A stretch of 64,000 bases of DNA, from positions 1,488,001-1,552,000 of the forward strand of contig NZ_CP171843.1 of assembly GCF_048020265.1 (NCBI RefSeq). The letters run 5' to 3'. Of the stretch, positions 40,943 through 51,266 are shown in pieces; the stretch's first letter is position 1; every line of letters begins with the position of its first letter. The notes under the pieces are model-generated. The model was not told the origin of the DNA. It made no database searches and saw only the letters and a list, made by a program, of their open reading frames with translations. This stretch comes from Limnohabitans_A sp048020265. Lineage in GTDB: Bacteria > Pseudomonadota > Gammaproteobacteria > Burkholderiales > Burkholderiaceae_C. The position numbers and the translations under genes were made by a program.

Positions 40943-41773
40943 ATGACGAGCATGTCAAAACGCACTGTATTTTTTGTCTCTGATGGCACCGGCATCACGG
41001 CCGAGACTTTTGGCAACGCCATCCTGGCGCAATTCGACATGAAAACGCGGCATGTGCGGCTGCCTTTCACCGACACCATCGACAAGGCACACCAAGCGGT
41101 GCGGCAAATCAACCACACGGCCGACACCGAAGGCAGCAAACCCATTGTCTTCACCACCCTGGTGAACATGGATGTCCTCAAGGTCTTGCAAGAGCACTGC
41201 CAGGGCATGCTGCTGGACATGTTCGGCACCTTCGTGAACCCGCTGGAAAACGAGCTGGGCATCAAGTCGCACCACCGGGTGGGCCGTTTTTCGGACGTGA
41301 GCAAAAGCAAGGAATACCACGACCGGATCGAGGCCATCAACTTCTCGCTGGCCCACGACGATGGCCAATCCAACCGGGACCTGGAATCGGCCGATGTGAT
41401 TTTGGTGGGCGTGAGCCGCAGCGGCAAAACACCGACCAGCCTGTACTTGGCCATGCAACACGGCCTCAAAGCGGCCAACTACCCCTTGATTCCGGAAGAC
41501 TTTGACCGCAAGCAGCTGCCCCCTGCCCTGGTGCCGCACCGCAAAAAAATCTTCGGCCTGAGCATTCACCCCGATCGCCTGGCCGAAATCCGTGCGGAGC
41601 GCAGGCCCAATTCGCGTTACGCCAGCATCGAAAACTGCCGCATGGAGGTGTCTGAAGCCGAGGCCATGATGCGCCGCTCGGGCATCCGCTGGCTGTCCAC
41701 CACGACCAAATCGATCGAAGAAATCGCCACCACCATCCTGCAGGAAATCAAACCGGAGCGGCTGATTTACTGA
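40943..41773 (+). CDS. ppsR: PEP synthase regulatory protein (bifunctional kinase/pyrophosphorylase, DUF299)
   Basis: Switches PpsA off by ADP-dependent phosphorylation of the Thr two residues before the catalytic His, and on by phosphate-dependent dephosphorylation. The 276-residue protein starts near RTVFFVSDGTGITAETFGN and has the P-loop GVSRSGKTPTS (156-166). Two starts are possible, ATG 40943 and ATG 40952; the former is used here. Divergent from ppsA across 137 bases. Confidence 0.93.
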   Translation: MTSMSKRTVFFVSDGTGITAETFGNAILAQFDMKTRHVRLPFTDTIDKAHQAVRQINHTADTEGSKPIVFTTLVNMDVLKVLQEHCQGMLLDMFGTFVNPLENELGIKSHHRVGRFSDVSKSKEYHDRIEAINFSLAHDDGQSNRDLESADVILVGVSRSGKTPTSLYLAMQHGLKAANYPLIPEDFDRKQLPPALVPHRKKIFGLSIHPDRLAEIRAERRPNSRYASIENCRMEVSEAEAMMRRSGIRWLSTTTKSIEEIATTILQEIKPERLIY

Positions 41774-41793
41774 GCACTAGCCCAAGGGCCGAT

Positions 41794-43122
41794 TCAAGCC
41801 AGGGTAGCGGCGATGCGCTCGGCGCATTGGCGGGCCTGATCGGCATCACGGGCTTCGACCATGACGCGCAGCAAAGGCTCTGTGCCGCTGGCGCGGATCA
41901 AGACCCGCCCAGAATCGCCCAGCTCCGCCTCGGCAGCTCGGGTGGCGTCCCACAAAGGCCGATGGCCTTCCCAGTCAAAACCGGGCTTCAGGCGCACATT
42001 GATCAGCGTCTGAGGGAACAGCGTGATGCCCTCCAGCAACTGCGCCATGGTCTGCCCACTGCCCACACATGCTTGCAACACCTGCAAGGCGCTGACCAAC
42101 CCGTCACCCGTGGTGTGCTTGTCCAGGGCCAGCAAATGGCCTGAACCTTCACCGCCGAGCAACCAGCCCTTGTCGTGCAAGACCTCCAGCACATAACGGT
42201 CGCCCACTTTGGCCCGCACAAATTGCACGCCTCGCTGCTTGAGGGCCACTTCCACCGCCAGGTTGGTCATCAAGGTGCCCACCGCGCCGGGCACGGCTTC
42301 GTCCCGAGCCAGGCGGTCTGCGACCATCAAATACAACAACTCATCCCCATTGAACAGTCGACCACTGGCGTCCACGACTTGCAGGCGATCGGCATCGCCA
42401 TCGAGCGCAATGCCATAATCGGCCCGGTGGTCCTTGACCGCCTGCACCAGCGCCTGGGGGTGGGTCGCGCCCACGCCTTTGTTGATGTTCAGGCCGTCGG
42501 GCGAGCAGCCGATGGCCACCACTTCGGCACCCAGCTCATGGAACACCTTGGGGGCGATTTGGTAGGCGGCCCCGTGGGCGGCGTCCACCACAATCTTCAG
42601 GCCCTTGAGGGTCAGGTCGTTGGAGAAGGTGCTCTTGCAAAATTCGATGTAGCGACCAGCCGCATCGTCCAGACGCCGGGTTTTGCCCAACGCGGCCGAA
42701 TCCACCCAGACCGGGTCCTCAAGCAAGGTCGCTTCCACGGTCTCCTCCCAGGCGTCAGACAATTTCTTGCCTTGGGCGCTGAAGAACTTGATGCCATTGT
42801 CCGCAAAGGGGTTGTGGCTGGCGCTGATCACCACCCCCAAAGAAGCGCGTTGCGCGCGGGTCAGGTAAGCCACGGCCGGAGTGGGCACCGGGCCCAGCAA
42901 GACGACGTCGACCCCGGCAGAGTTGAAGCCCGACTCCAGGGCACTTTCCAGCATGTACCCAGAAATGCGGGTGTCTTTGCCGATCAACACCGTTGGGTGG
43001 GCCTCCTGCGACTTCAACACACGGCCCACGGCATGCGCCAGGCGCAAGATGAAATCGGGCGTGATCGGGCTTTGGCCCACCGTGCCGCGAATGCCGTCTG
43101 TGCCGAAATATTGACGTGCCAT
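41794..43122 (-). CDS. glmM: Phosphoglucosamine mutase GlmM
   Basis: Interconverts glucosamine-6- and -1-phosphate on the way to UDP-GlcNAc, the substrate for both peptidoglycan and the lipid A genes in this window. The 442 residues include ARQYFGTDGIRGTVG, the phosphoserine loop VVISASHNPFADNG (Ser102), the metal-binding ALDGDADR, and phosphate-binding IRASGTEPLLRVM. MARQYFG at 43122 is the family start although the frame extends 25 codons upstream. Confidence 0.97.
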   Translation of the reverse strand: MARQYFGTDGIRGTVGQSPITPDFILRLAHAVGRVLKSQEAHPTVLIGKDTRISGYMLESALESGFNSAGVDVVLLGPVPTPAVAYLTRAQRASLGVVISASHNPFADNGIKFFSAQGKKLSDAWEETVEATLLEDPVWVDSAALGKTRRLDDAAGRYIEFCKSTFSNDLTLKGLKIVVDAAHGAAYQIAPKVFHELGAEVVAIGCSPDGLNINKGVGATHPQALVQAVKDHRADYGIALDGDADRLQVVDASGRLFNGDELLYLMVADRLARDEAVPGAVGTLMTNLAVEVALKQRGVQFVRAKVGDRYVLEVLHDKGWLLGGEGSGHLLALDKHTTGDGLVSALQVLQACVGSGQTMAQLLEGITLFPQTLINVRLKPGFDWEGHRPLWDATRAAEAELGDSGRVLIRASGTEPLLRVMVEARDADQARQCAERIAATLA

Positions 43123-43209
43123 CTGAACAATCCTGATTTTTGTAATGAATAGGAGAATTTTAGTCGTCCAAACACACTGGAAAACTGACGGATACAAACG
43201 CTGAGCGCG

Positions 43210-44097
43210 TCAATACTGCCTGGCGTTCTGGTTCATGGCCTGCCAGACCTTGAGCGCGTCCACCGTGTCCTTGACATCGTGCACCCGGACCACCGAAGCC
43301 CCTCGCTGCACCGCCAGCAAAGCCGCCGCCACACTGGCCGTTTGTCTTTGGGCAGGTTCCGGCACTTGCCCATGGTGGGCCAGGGCAGCGCCCAAAGCTG
43401 ATTTCCGAGACCAGCCCGCCAAGACAGGCCGTCCCAGGTGCAACAAGTCAGCCTGCTGCGCCAACAGCTGAAAATTCTGCGCCACCGTCTTGCCAAAGCC
43501 GATACCCGGGTCCAGCACCAGCCGGGCAGCGCCCACCCCAGCATGCAGCAAGGCGTGTATGCGAGCATGCAAAAAGTTTTCCACCTCGCTCAGCACATCG
43601 CCCGCCATGGTCTCGATTTGCATGGTTTGCGGATCACGGTGCATGTGCATCAGACACACACCGCAGCTTGAATGGGCAGCCACCACCTGCTCGGCCCCCG
43701 GCTGACGCAGCGCCCAGATGTCGTTGATGATGTCCACCCCCGCATCGAGCACCGCCTGCATCACCTCGGGCTTGTAGGTGTCCACCGATATCGGCACTTG
43801 CCAGCGAACCGCTTCGCGCAAAAAAGGCCCCAGACGCGCCAATTCCTGCGCCATGGGCACCACCACAGCGCCTGGGCGGGTGGATTCCGCGCCGATGTCC
43901 AGAATGTCAGCCCCATCGCGCAACAGTTGCTCGGCGTGGCGCAAGGCTTGGGCGGTTTCGGCATGTTGTCCGCCGTCCGAAAAAGAATCGGGCGTGAGAT
44001 TGACAATGCCCATGACTTTGGGCTGCGACAGGTCCAACTCAAATCGGGTGGTTTGCCAGTGCACGGCGCTGTTCGGTCGGGTCAGGGGGGTGTCCAT
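43210..44097 (-). CDS. folP: Dihydropteroate synthase FolP
   Basis: Condenses p-aminobenzoate with the pterin pyrophosphate in folate synthesis; target of sulfonamides. The 295-residue TIM barrel has MGIVNLTPDSFSDGG, ADILDIGAESTRPGA and DPGIGFGKTVAQNFQLL. GGAG lies 8 bases upstream of the ATG. It is between ftsH and glmM but is separated from ftsH by a strong terminator hairpin. Confidence 0.97.
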   Translation of the reverse strand: MDTPLTRPNSAVHWQTTRFELDLSQPKVMGIVNLTPDSFSDGGQHAETAQALRHAEQLLRDGADILDIGAESTRPGAVVVPMAQELARLGPFLREAVRWQVPISVDTYKPEVMQAVLDAGVDIINDIWALRQPGAEQVVAAHSSCGVCLMHMHRDPQTMQIETMAGDVLSEVENFLHARIHALLHAGVGAARLVLDPGIGFGKTVAQNFQLLAQQADLLHLGRPVLAGWSRKSALGAALAHHGQVPEPAQRQTASVAAALLAVQRGASVVRVHDVKDTVDALKVWQAMNQNARQY

Positions 44098-44112
44098 CGG
44101 GGTGACTCCATG

Positions 44113-44135
44113 AAAAACGGGGCCCGAAGGCCCCG
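44113..44135 (-). terminator. Intra-operon terminator between ftsH and folP
   Basis: On the minus strand CGGGGCC-TTCG-GGCCCCG is a perfect 7-bp GC stem with a C(UUCG)G tetraloop followed directly by TTTTT (44117-44113). It is textbook-quality and lies 25 bases after the ftsH stop and 15 before the folP start. Confidence 0.9.
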
Positions 44136-44160
44136 CTGTGATCAGGCGCTGCCTGAGCCA

Positions 44161-46077
<1,917 letters not shown>

Positions 46078-46183
46078 GAGGGGCTCCAATCGAAAAAAAA
46101 GACTGTTCTCATTCTAGGCCTGTGGAAGCGGCTCATGGCACCCGGATGGGGTTTTGGCCCTCTAAAAGGCAGGAATTACGACA

Positions 46184-46846
46184 TCAAACGCCGTGAATCA
46201 GGCCCATGCCCACCAAAAAAGTCTCCGAAGACTTGTCCCGGGAGGATTTGGGCTTGATCGCCTTGACCACCTTGAAGGTCTCCTTGAACATCTTGACGAT
46301 CTGGCTGTAGCCGCTGCCGTGGAAGACCTTGACCACCAAGGCGCCCTGCGGTTTCATGTGGTTTTGGGCGAACTCCACCGCCAACTCGATCAAATGCTGG
46401 ACCCGCGCTGCGTCCGAAGACTCGATGCCCGACAGATTGGGGGCCATGTCGGAGACCACCACATCGGCCTGGCGTCCTTCCAGCGCGGCTTCGAGCAAGG
46501 CGGCGATCTCGTTTTCACGGAAATCCCCCTGGATGAAGTGCACCCCTTCCACCGGGGCCATGGGCAAAATATCCAACGCGATGATGCGGCCGTTGAGCTC
46601 GCCCACCGCCGCGCCGTCCGGCGACAAACGGCGGCGCAGGTACTGGCTCCAGGCGCCCGGGGCCGAGCCCAGGTCCACCACCAGATCGCCCGGCCGGATC
46701 AAGCCCAGGGTTTCGTCGATTTCCTTGAGTTTGTAAGCCGCCCGCGCCCGGTAACCCTCTTTCAGGGCCAGTTTCACATAGGTGTCGTTGACGTGGTCGT
46801 TCAACCACGCTTTGTTCACCTTTTTACTTTTGGTTTTGACTTTCAT
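46184..46846 (-). CDS. rlmE: 23S rRNA 2'-O-ribose U2552 methyltransferase RlmE
   Basis: Heat-shock methyltransferase RrmJ/FtsJ. The 220-residue protein has the SAM motif VVDLGSAPGAWSQYL and catalytic KDKE-type residues (Lys near YKLKEID, Asp in DMAPN, Lys in VVKVFHG). The basic N-terminus MKVKTKSKKVNKAW is typical. Start at 46846. It precedes ftsH in the conserved rlmE-ftsH pair and is divergent from yhbY with only 31 bases between starts. Confidence 0.96.
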   Translation of the reverse strand: MKVKTKSKKVNKAWLNDHVNDTYVKLALKEGYRARAAYKLKEIDETLGLIRPGDLVVDLGSAPGAWSQYLRRRLSPDGAAVGELNGRIIALDILPMAPVEGVHFIQGDFRENEIAALLEAALEGRQADVVVSDMAPNLSGIESSDAARVQHLIELAVEFAQNHMKPQGALVVKVFHGSGYSQIVKMFKETFKVVKAIKPKSSRDKSSETFLVGMGLIHGV

Positions 46847-46865
46847 TCTTTTGCGTCCTTGCGGG

Positions 46866-46877
46866 GATAATACGGGG
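46866..46877. promoter_or_regulatory. Overlapping divergent -10 elements for yhbY and rlmE
   Basis: GATAAT (46866-46871) lies 6 bases before the yhbY ATG, placing a plus-strand start at the ATG. On the minus strand TATTAT (46872-46867) can serve rlmE. The same AT-rich core therefore faces both ways. -35 elements are poor on both strands. Confidence 0.4.
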
Positions 46878-47351
46878 ATGCCCCAAATACAACTCACACC
46901 TGCCGAGCGCAAAGTTTTTCGCGCCGATGCCCACCACCTCGATCCGGTCGTCATGATCGGCGGCGACGGGCTGACCCCTGCCGTCATCAAGGAAACCGAA
47001 GCCGCCCTGAATGCCCACGGCCTGATCAAAATCCGCGTGCTGGGCGATGACCGCGCCGCACGTGAAGCCATGTTCGCCCAACTGGCCGACCAGCTCAGCG
47101 CCGCGCCCATCCAGCACATCGGCAAACTGCTGATCCTGTGGCGGCCTCAGCCCGAGAAAATCAAGGAGCACGACGAAGACCGCAAAGCCGGTCCACGCGA
47201 CTTCAAGATCCTCAAATACAGCTCACGCGGCGGCCAGCGGCCTGAAGTCAAAACCGTTCGCGTTCTGGGCAACCAGCGGCTGGCCGCTGGCGGCCAGATC
47301 AAGCGGGCCAAGCCCAAGCAAAAGTCGGTCAAAAAAGGCCGCCACGACTGA
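46878..47351 (+). CDS. yhbY: YhbY family ribosome assembly RNA-binding protein (CRM domain)
   Basis: The CRS1/YhbY (CRM) domain occupies residues 1-95 (LTPAERKVFRADAHHLDPVVMIGGDGLT..., with the GxxG-like loop) and binds pre-50S rRNA. E. coli YhbY is 97 residues; here 157, because of a basic C-terminal extension with RGGQRPEVKTVRVLGNQR and a KRAKPKQKSVKKGRHD tail. The start MPQIQLTPAERK at 46878 is the family one. Divergent from rlmE, as in E. coli. Terminated at 47395-47421. Confidence 0.92.
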   Translation: MPQIQLTPAERKVFRADAHHLDPVVMIGGDGLTPAVIKETEAALNAHGLIKIRVLGDDRAAREAMFAQLADQLSAAPIQHIGKLLILWRPQPEKIKEHDEDRKAGPRDFKILKYSSRGGQRPEVKTVRVLGNQRLAAGGQIKRAKPKQKSVKKGRHD

Positions 47352-47394
47352 AGGGCCGAGGCGCCCGCACCGGACGGGCACCCGCCAACCACCC

Positions 47395-47421
47395 AGGCCG
47401 CCGAACAGCGGCCTTTGTTTT
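47395..47421 (+). terminator. Terminator after yhbY
   Basis: AGGCCGC-CGAACA-GCGGCCT (47395-47414), a perfect 7-bp stem, followed by TTGTTTT. It lies between the convergent yhbY and greA genes. Confidence 0.8.
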
Positions 47422-47424
47422 GCC

Positions 47425-47901
47425 TCAAACGTAAGACACGCCCACGATCTCGTAACGGCGCACACCGCCCGGAGCCTGCACTTCGGCCACATCGCCCTCT
47501 TCCTTGCCAATCAAGGCCCGCGCAATCGGGCTGCTGATGTTGATCAGCCCCAGCTTCAAATCGGCTTCGTCCTCACCCACGATCTGGTAAGTCACGGCCT
47601 CGCCCGTGCTCTCGTCTTCCAGCTCGACCGTGGTGCCAAACACCACGCGCCCGCCTGCATCCACCGACGCCGGGTCGATGATTTGCGCTGCCGACAGCTT
47701 GCCTTCGATTTCCTGAATCCGGCCTTCGATGAAACCCTGACGGTCTTTGGCCGCATCGTATTCGGCGTTCTCGCTCAGGTCCCCCTGGGCACGCGCTTCG
47801 GCAATGGCCTGGATCACGGCGGGACGGTCCACGGTTTTGAGGCGGTGCAACTCGTCCTTGAGTTTTTCAGCACCACGTTTGGTGATCGGGATGGTTGACA
47901 T
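47425..47901 (-). CDS. greA: Transcription elongation factor GreA
   Basis: Rescues backtracked RNA polymerase. 158 residues, the standard length. The N-terminal coiled coil carries the catalytic acidic tip (GDLSENAEYDAAKDRQ) and the C-terminal FKBP-like domain ends RRYEIVGVSYV. The frame is open far upstream, but MSTIPITKRGAEKL is the family start, with GGAG about 11 bases before it. Downstream of carB, separated by a terminator. Confidence 0.97.
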   Translation of the reverse strand: MSTIPITKRGAEKLKDELHRLKTVDRPAVIQAIAEARAQGDLSENAEYDAAKDRQGFIEGRIQEIEGKLSAAQIIDPASVDAGGRVVFGTTVELEDESTGEAVTYQIVGEDEADLKLGLINISSPIARALIGKEEGDVAEVQAPGGVRRYEIVGVSYV

Positions 47902-47914
47902 GTTCTCGTTACTC

Positions 47915-47949
47915 CAAAAGGAAACCGCCGAGCGATGAGACTCGGCGGT
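47915..47949 (-). terminator. Terminator after carB
   Basis: On the minus strand ACCGCCGAG, loop TCTCATCG, CTCGGCGGT form a 9-bp perfect stem, followed by TTCCTTTT. Confidence 0.75.
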
Positions 47950-48005
47950 CATTGGCAACATTATGCCCCGCACCCGGGTCGGGGTGCAGGACGAGGGGCC
48001 AAAGG

Positions 48006-51000
48006 TCAGGCAGCCAGTTGCGCGTGCATTTCCTGGATGGAAATCACGCCCAGTTGGTCCATGTACTTCATGCCCTCCACAGCCGCTTCCGCGCCTGCGA
48101 TGGTGGTGAAGGTGGTGACGCGGTTGAGCAAGGCGGAGGTGCGGATATGCCGCGAGTCGGCGATGGCGTTGCGGCGCTCTTCGACCGTGTTGATCACCAG
48201 CACGATTTCGTTGTTCTTGATCATGTCCACGATGTGCGGGCGGCCTTCGGTCACCTTGTTCACCGTGGCACAAGCCACGCCTGCGGCCTGAATGGCAGCA
48301 GCCGTGCCCTTGGTGGCCACCAGCTCAAAGCCCTGGGCCACCAACTGGCGGGCCACTTCGATGGCGCGAGCCTTGTCGTTGTTTTTCACCGAGATGAACA
48401 CCTTGCCCGAGGGCGTGCCGTCGGCCTTGGTGGGACGTGGCAGCTTGGTGCCAGCGCCCAATTGGCTCTTCACAAAGGCTTCGCCAAAGGTCTTGCCCAC
48501 GCCCATGACTTCGCCCGTGGATTTCATCTCGGGGCCAAGGATGGTGTCCACTCCCGGGAACTTCACGAAGGGGAACACGGCTTCTTTCACGCTGAAATAA
48601 GGCGGCGTGACTTCTTTCGTGATGCCTTGCGAAGCCAGGCTCTGGCCCGCCATGCAGCGCGCAGCCACCTTGGCCAACTGGATGCCCGTGGCTTTGGAGA
48701 CATAAGGCACGGTGCGAGAGGCGCGGGGATTGACTTCCAGCACATAGATGACGTCTTGCCCGTCCACATGTTGAATCGCGAACTGCACGTTCATCAAACC
48801 CACCACGTTCAAGGCACCGGCCATGGCGGCCGATTGGCGCTTGAGTTCGGTCACGGTATCGGCCGACAACGAGTAAGGCGGCAATGAACAAGCCGAATCA
48901 CCGCTGTGGACGCCCGCTTGTTCAATGTGCTCCATCACGCCACCGATGAAGGTCTTGCCTTCGGGGTCACGCAGGCAGTCCACATCGCATTCGATCGCGT
49001 CGTTCAAGAAACGGTCGAGCAACACAGGCGAATCGTGCGACACCTTGACCGCTTCGCGCATGTAACGCTCCAGATCGCGTTGCTCGTGCACGATTTCCAT
49101 GGCGCGGCCACCGAGCACGTAGCTGGGGCGAACGACCAAGGGGTAACCCAAGGCGGCAGCTTTTTCCAAGGCTTCGGCCTCGGTACGCGCCGTGGCGTTG
49201 GGCGGCTGGCGCAGACCCAGGTCTTGCAGCAGTTTCTGGAAACGCTCACGGTCTTCGGCCGCGTCGATCATGTCGGGGCTGGTGCCGATGATGGGCACGC
49301 CAGCGGCTTCCAAATCGAGCGCCAGCTTCAAAGGCGTTTGGCCACCGTATTGCACGATGACACCTGTGGGCTTTTCCTTGTCGACGATTTCGAGCACGTC
49401 TTCCAAGGTCACGGGCTCGAAGTACAAACGGTCCGAGGTGTCGTAGTCGGTCGACACGGTCTCGGGGTTGCAGTTGACCATGATGGTTTCGTAACCATCT
49501 TCGCGCATGGCGAGTGCCGCATGCACGCAGCAGTAGTCAAACTCGATGCCCTGACCGATGCGGTTAGGACCACCACCCAGCACCATGATTTTTTTGTTGT
49601 TGGTGGGCTCGGCTTCGCACTCACCGTCGCCATTCCCCTCGTAGCAAGAATACATGTAGGCGGTGTCGGTCGAGAACTCGGCCGCGCAGGTGTCCACACG
49701 TTTGTAGACGGGGCGAACGTTCAGGGCATGGCGACGTGCACGTACCACATGCTCGGTGGTTTTGAGCAGCTTGGCCAAGCGACGGTCCGAGAAGCCCTTC
49801 TTCTTGAGCGCGCGCAACTCGTCGGCCGTGATGGCTTCGAGCGTGGTGGTTTCCAGTTCCAGCTCGATCTTCACGATCTCTTCAATTTGCACCAGGAACC
49901 ACGGGTCGATCTTGGTCAAGGCAAACACCTCGTCCACGCTCAGGCCCATGGCGAAGGCATCGCCCACGTACCAGATGCGCTCAGGACCGGGCTCACCCAA
50001 CTCTTTTTCCAGCACTTCACGGTCCTGGGTTTTCTCGTTCATGCCGTCCACGCCCACTTCCAGGCCACGCAAGGCTTTCTGGAAAGACTCCTGGAAGGTG
50101 CGGCCCATCGCCATCACCTCACCCACCGATTTCATCTGGGTGGTCAGGCGGCTGTCGGCGGTCGGGAACTTCTCAAAGGCGAAACGCGGGATCTTGGTGA
50201 CCACGTAATCGATCGAGGGCTCGAACGAGGCGGGCGTGGCACCACCCGTGATTTCGTTGCGCAACTCGTCGAGCGTGTAGCCCACGGCCAGCTTGGCCGC
50301 CACTTTGGCGATGGGGAAGCCCGTGGCTTTGGAGGCCAAGGCCGACGAACGCGACACCCGGGGGTTCATCTCGATGACGACCATGCGGCCATCTTTGGGG
50401 TTGATCGAGAACTGCACGTTGGAGCCGCCCGTGTCGACACCAATCTCGCGCAGCACCGCCAATGAGGCGTTGCGCAGGATCTGGTATTCCTTGTCGGTCA
50501 GCGTCTGTGCTGGCGCCACGGTGATCGAGTCGCCCGTGTGCACGCCCATGGGGTCCAGATTTTCGATTGAGCAGATGATGATGCAGTTGTCCGCCTTGTC
50601 GCGCACCACTTCCATCTCGTACTCTTTCCAGCCCAGCAGCGATTCTTCGATCAGCAGCTCGTTGGTGGGGGAAGCTTCCAGACCCCGTTTGCAAATCGTC
50701 TCGAACTCTTCCGGGTTGTAAGCGATACCGCCGCCCGTGCCACCCAGCGTGAAGCTGGGGCGAATCACTGTGGGGAAACCGACGCGCTTTTGCACGTCCC
50801 AGGCTTCTTCCATGCTGTGGGCAATGCCCGAGCGTGCGGAGCCCAGACCGATTTTGGTCATGGCGTCCTTGAACTTCAGGCGGTCTTCGGCCTTGTCGAT
50901 GGCTTCGGGCGTGGCGCCGATCAGCTCGACTTTGTATTTTTCGAGCACGCCGTGATGCCACAAGTCCAGGGCGCAGTTGAGCGCGGTCTGGCCGCCCATG

Positions 51001-51266
51001 GTGGGCAGGATGGCGTCCGGGCGTTCCTTGGCGATGATCTTTTCGACCGTTTGCCAGGTGATGGGCTCGATGTAGGTCACGTCGGCCGTGGCCGGGTCGG
51101 TCATGATCGTGGCAGGGTTGCTGTTGATCAGGATGACTTTGTAACCTTCTTCGCGCAGGGCCTTGCAGGCCTGCACTCCGGAATAGTCGAATTCGCAGGC
51201 CTGACCGATGATGATCGGGCCCGCGCCAATGATGAGGATGCTTTTGAGGTCGGTGCGCTTAGGCAT
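48006..51266 (-). CDS. carB: Carbamoyl-phosphate synthase large subunit CarB
   Basis: Makes carbamoyl phosphate for arginine and pyrimidines. The 1086-residue protein has two ATP-grasp halves (first around IRPSFTLGGTGGGIAYN, second around VRPSYVLGGRAMEIVHE), an oligomerisation domain between, and a C-terminal allosteric MGS-like domain (from about residue 945). Start ATG 51266 overlaps the carA stop. Slightly longer than E. coli CarB (1073), partly because of a loop around ECEAEPTNNKKIM. Confidence 0.98.
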   Translation of the reverse strand: MPKRTDLKSILIIGAGPIIIGQACEFDYSGVQACKALREEGYKVILINSNPATIMTDPATADVTYIEPITWQTVEKIIAKERPDAILPTMGGQTALNCALDLWHHGVLEKYKVELIGATPEAIDKAEDRLKFKDAMTKIGLGSARSGIAHSMEEAWDVQKRVGFPTVIRPSFTLGGTGGGIAYNPEEFETICKRGLEASPTNELLIEESLLGWKEYEMEVVRDKADNCIIICSIENLDPMGVHTGDSITVAPAQTLTDKEYQILRNASLAVLREIGVDTGGSNVQFSINPKDGRMVVIEMNPRVSRSSALASKATGFPIAKVAAKLAVGYTLDELRNEITGGATPASFEPSIDYVVTKIPRFAFEKFPTADSRLTTQMKSVGEVMAMGRTFQESFQKALRGLEVGVDGMNEKTQDREVLEKELGEPGPERIWYVGDAFAMGLSVDEVFALTKIDPWFLVQIEEIVKIELELETTTLEAITADELRALKKKGFSDRRLAKLLKTTEHVVRARRHALNVRPVYKRVDTCAAEFSTDTAYMYSCYEGNGDGECEAEPTNNKKIMVLGGGPNRIGQGIEFDYCCVHAALAMREDGYETIMVNCNPETVSTDYDTSDRLYFEPVTLEDVLEIVDKEKPTGVIVQYGGQTPLKLALDLEAAGVPIIGTSPDMIDAAEDRERFQKLLQDLGLRQPPNATARTEAEALEKAAALGYPLVVRPSYVLGGRAMEIVHEQRDLERYMREAVKVSHDSPVLLDRFLNDAIECDVDCLRDPEGKTFIGGVMEHIEQAGVHSGDSACSLPPYSLSADTVTELKRQSAAMAGALNVVGLMNVQFAIQHVDGQDVIYVLEVNPRASRTVPYVSKATGIQLAKVAARCMAGQSLASQGITKEVTPPYFSVKEAVFPFVKFPGVDTILGPEMKSTGEVMGVGKTFGEAFVKSQLGAGTKLPRPTKADGTPSGKVFISVKNNDKARAIEVARQLVAQGFELVATKGTAAAIQAAGVACATVNKVTEGRPHIVDMIKNNEIVLVINTVEERRNAIADSRHIRTSALLNRVTTFTTIAGAEAAVEGMKYMDQLGVISIQEMHAQLAA

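Noticed and set aside
43123..43197. Upstream extension of glmM
   Set aside because: The 25 additional codons are not part of the conserved GlmM N-terminus, which begins MARQYFGTDGIRG at 43122.
48906..50465. 519-codon open frame on the plus strand
   Set aside because: Antisense to carB; no domain recognised.
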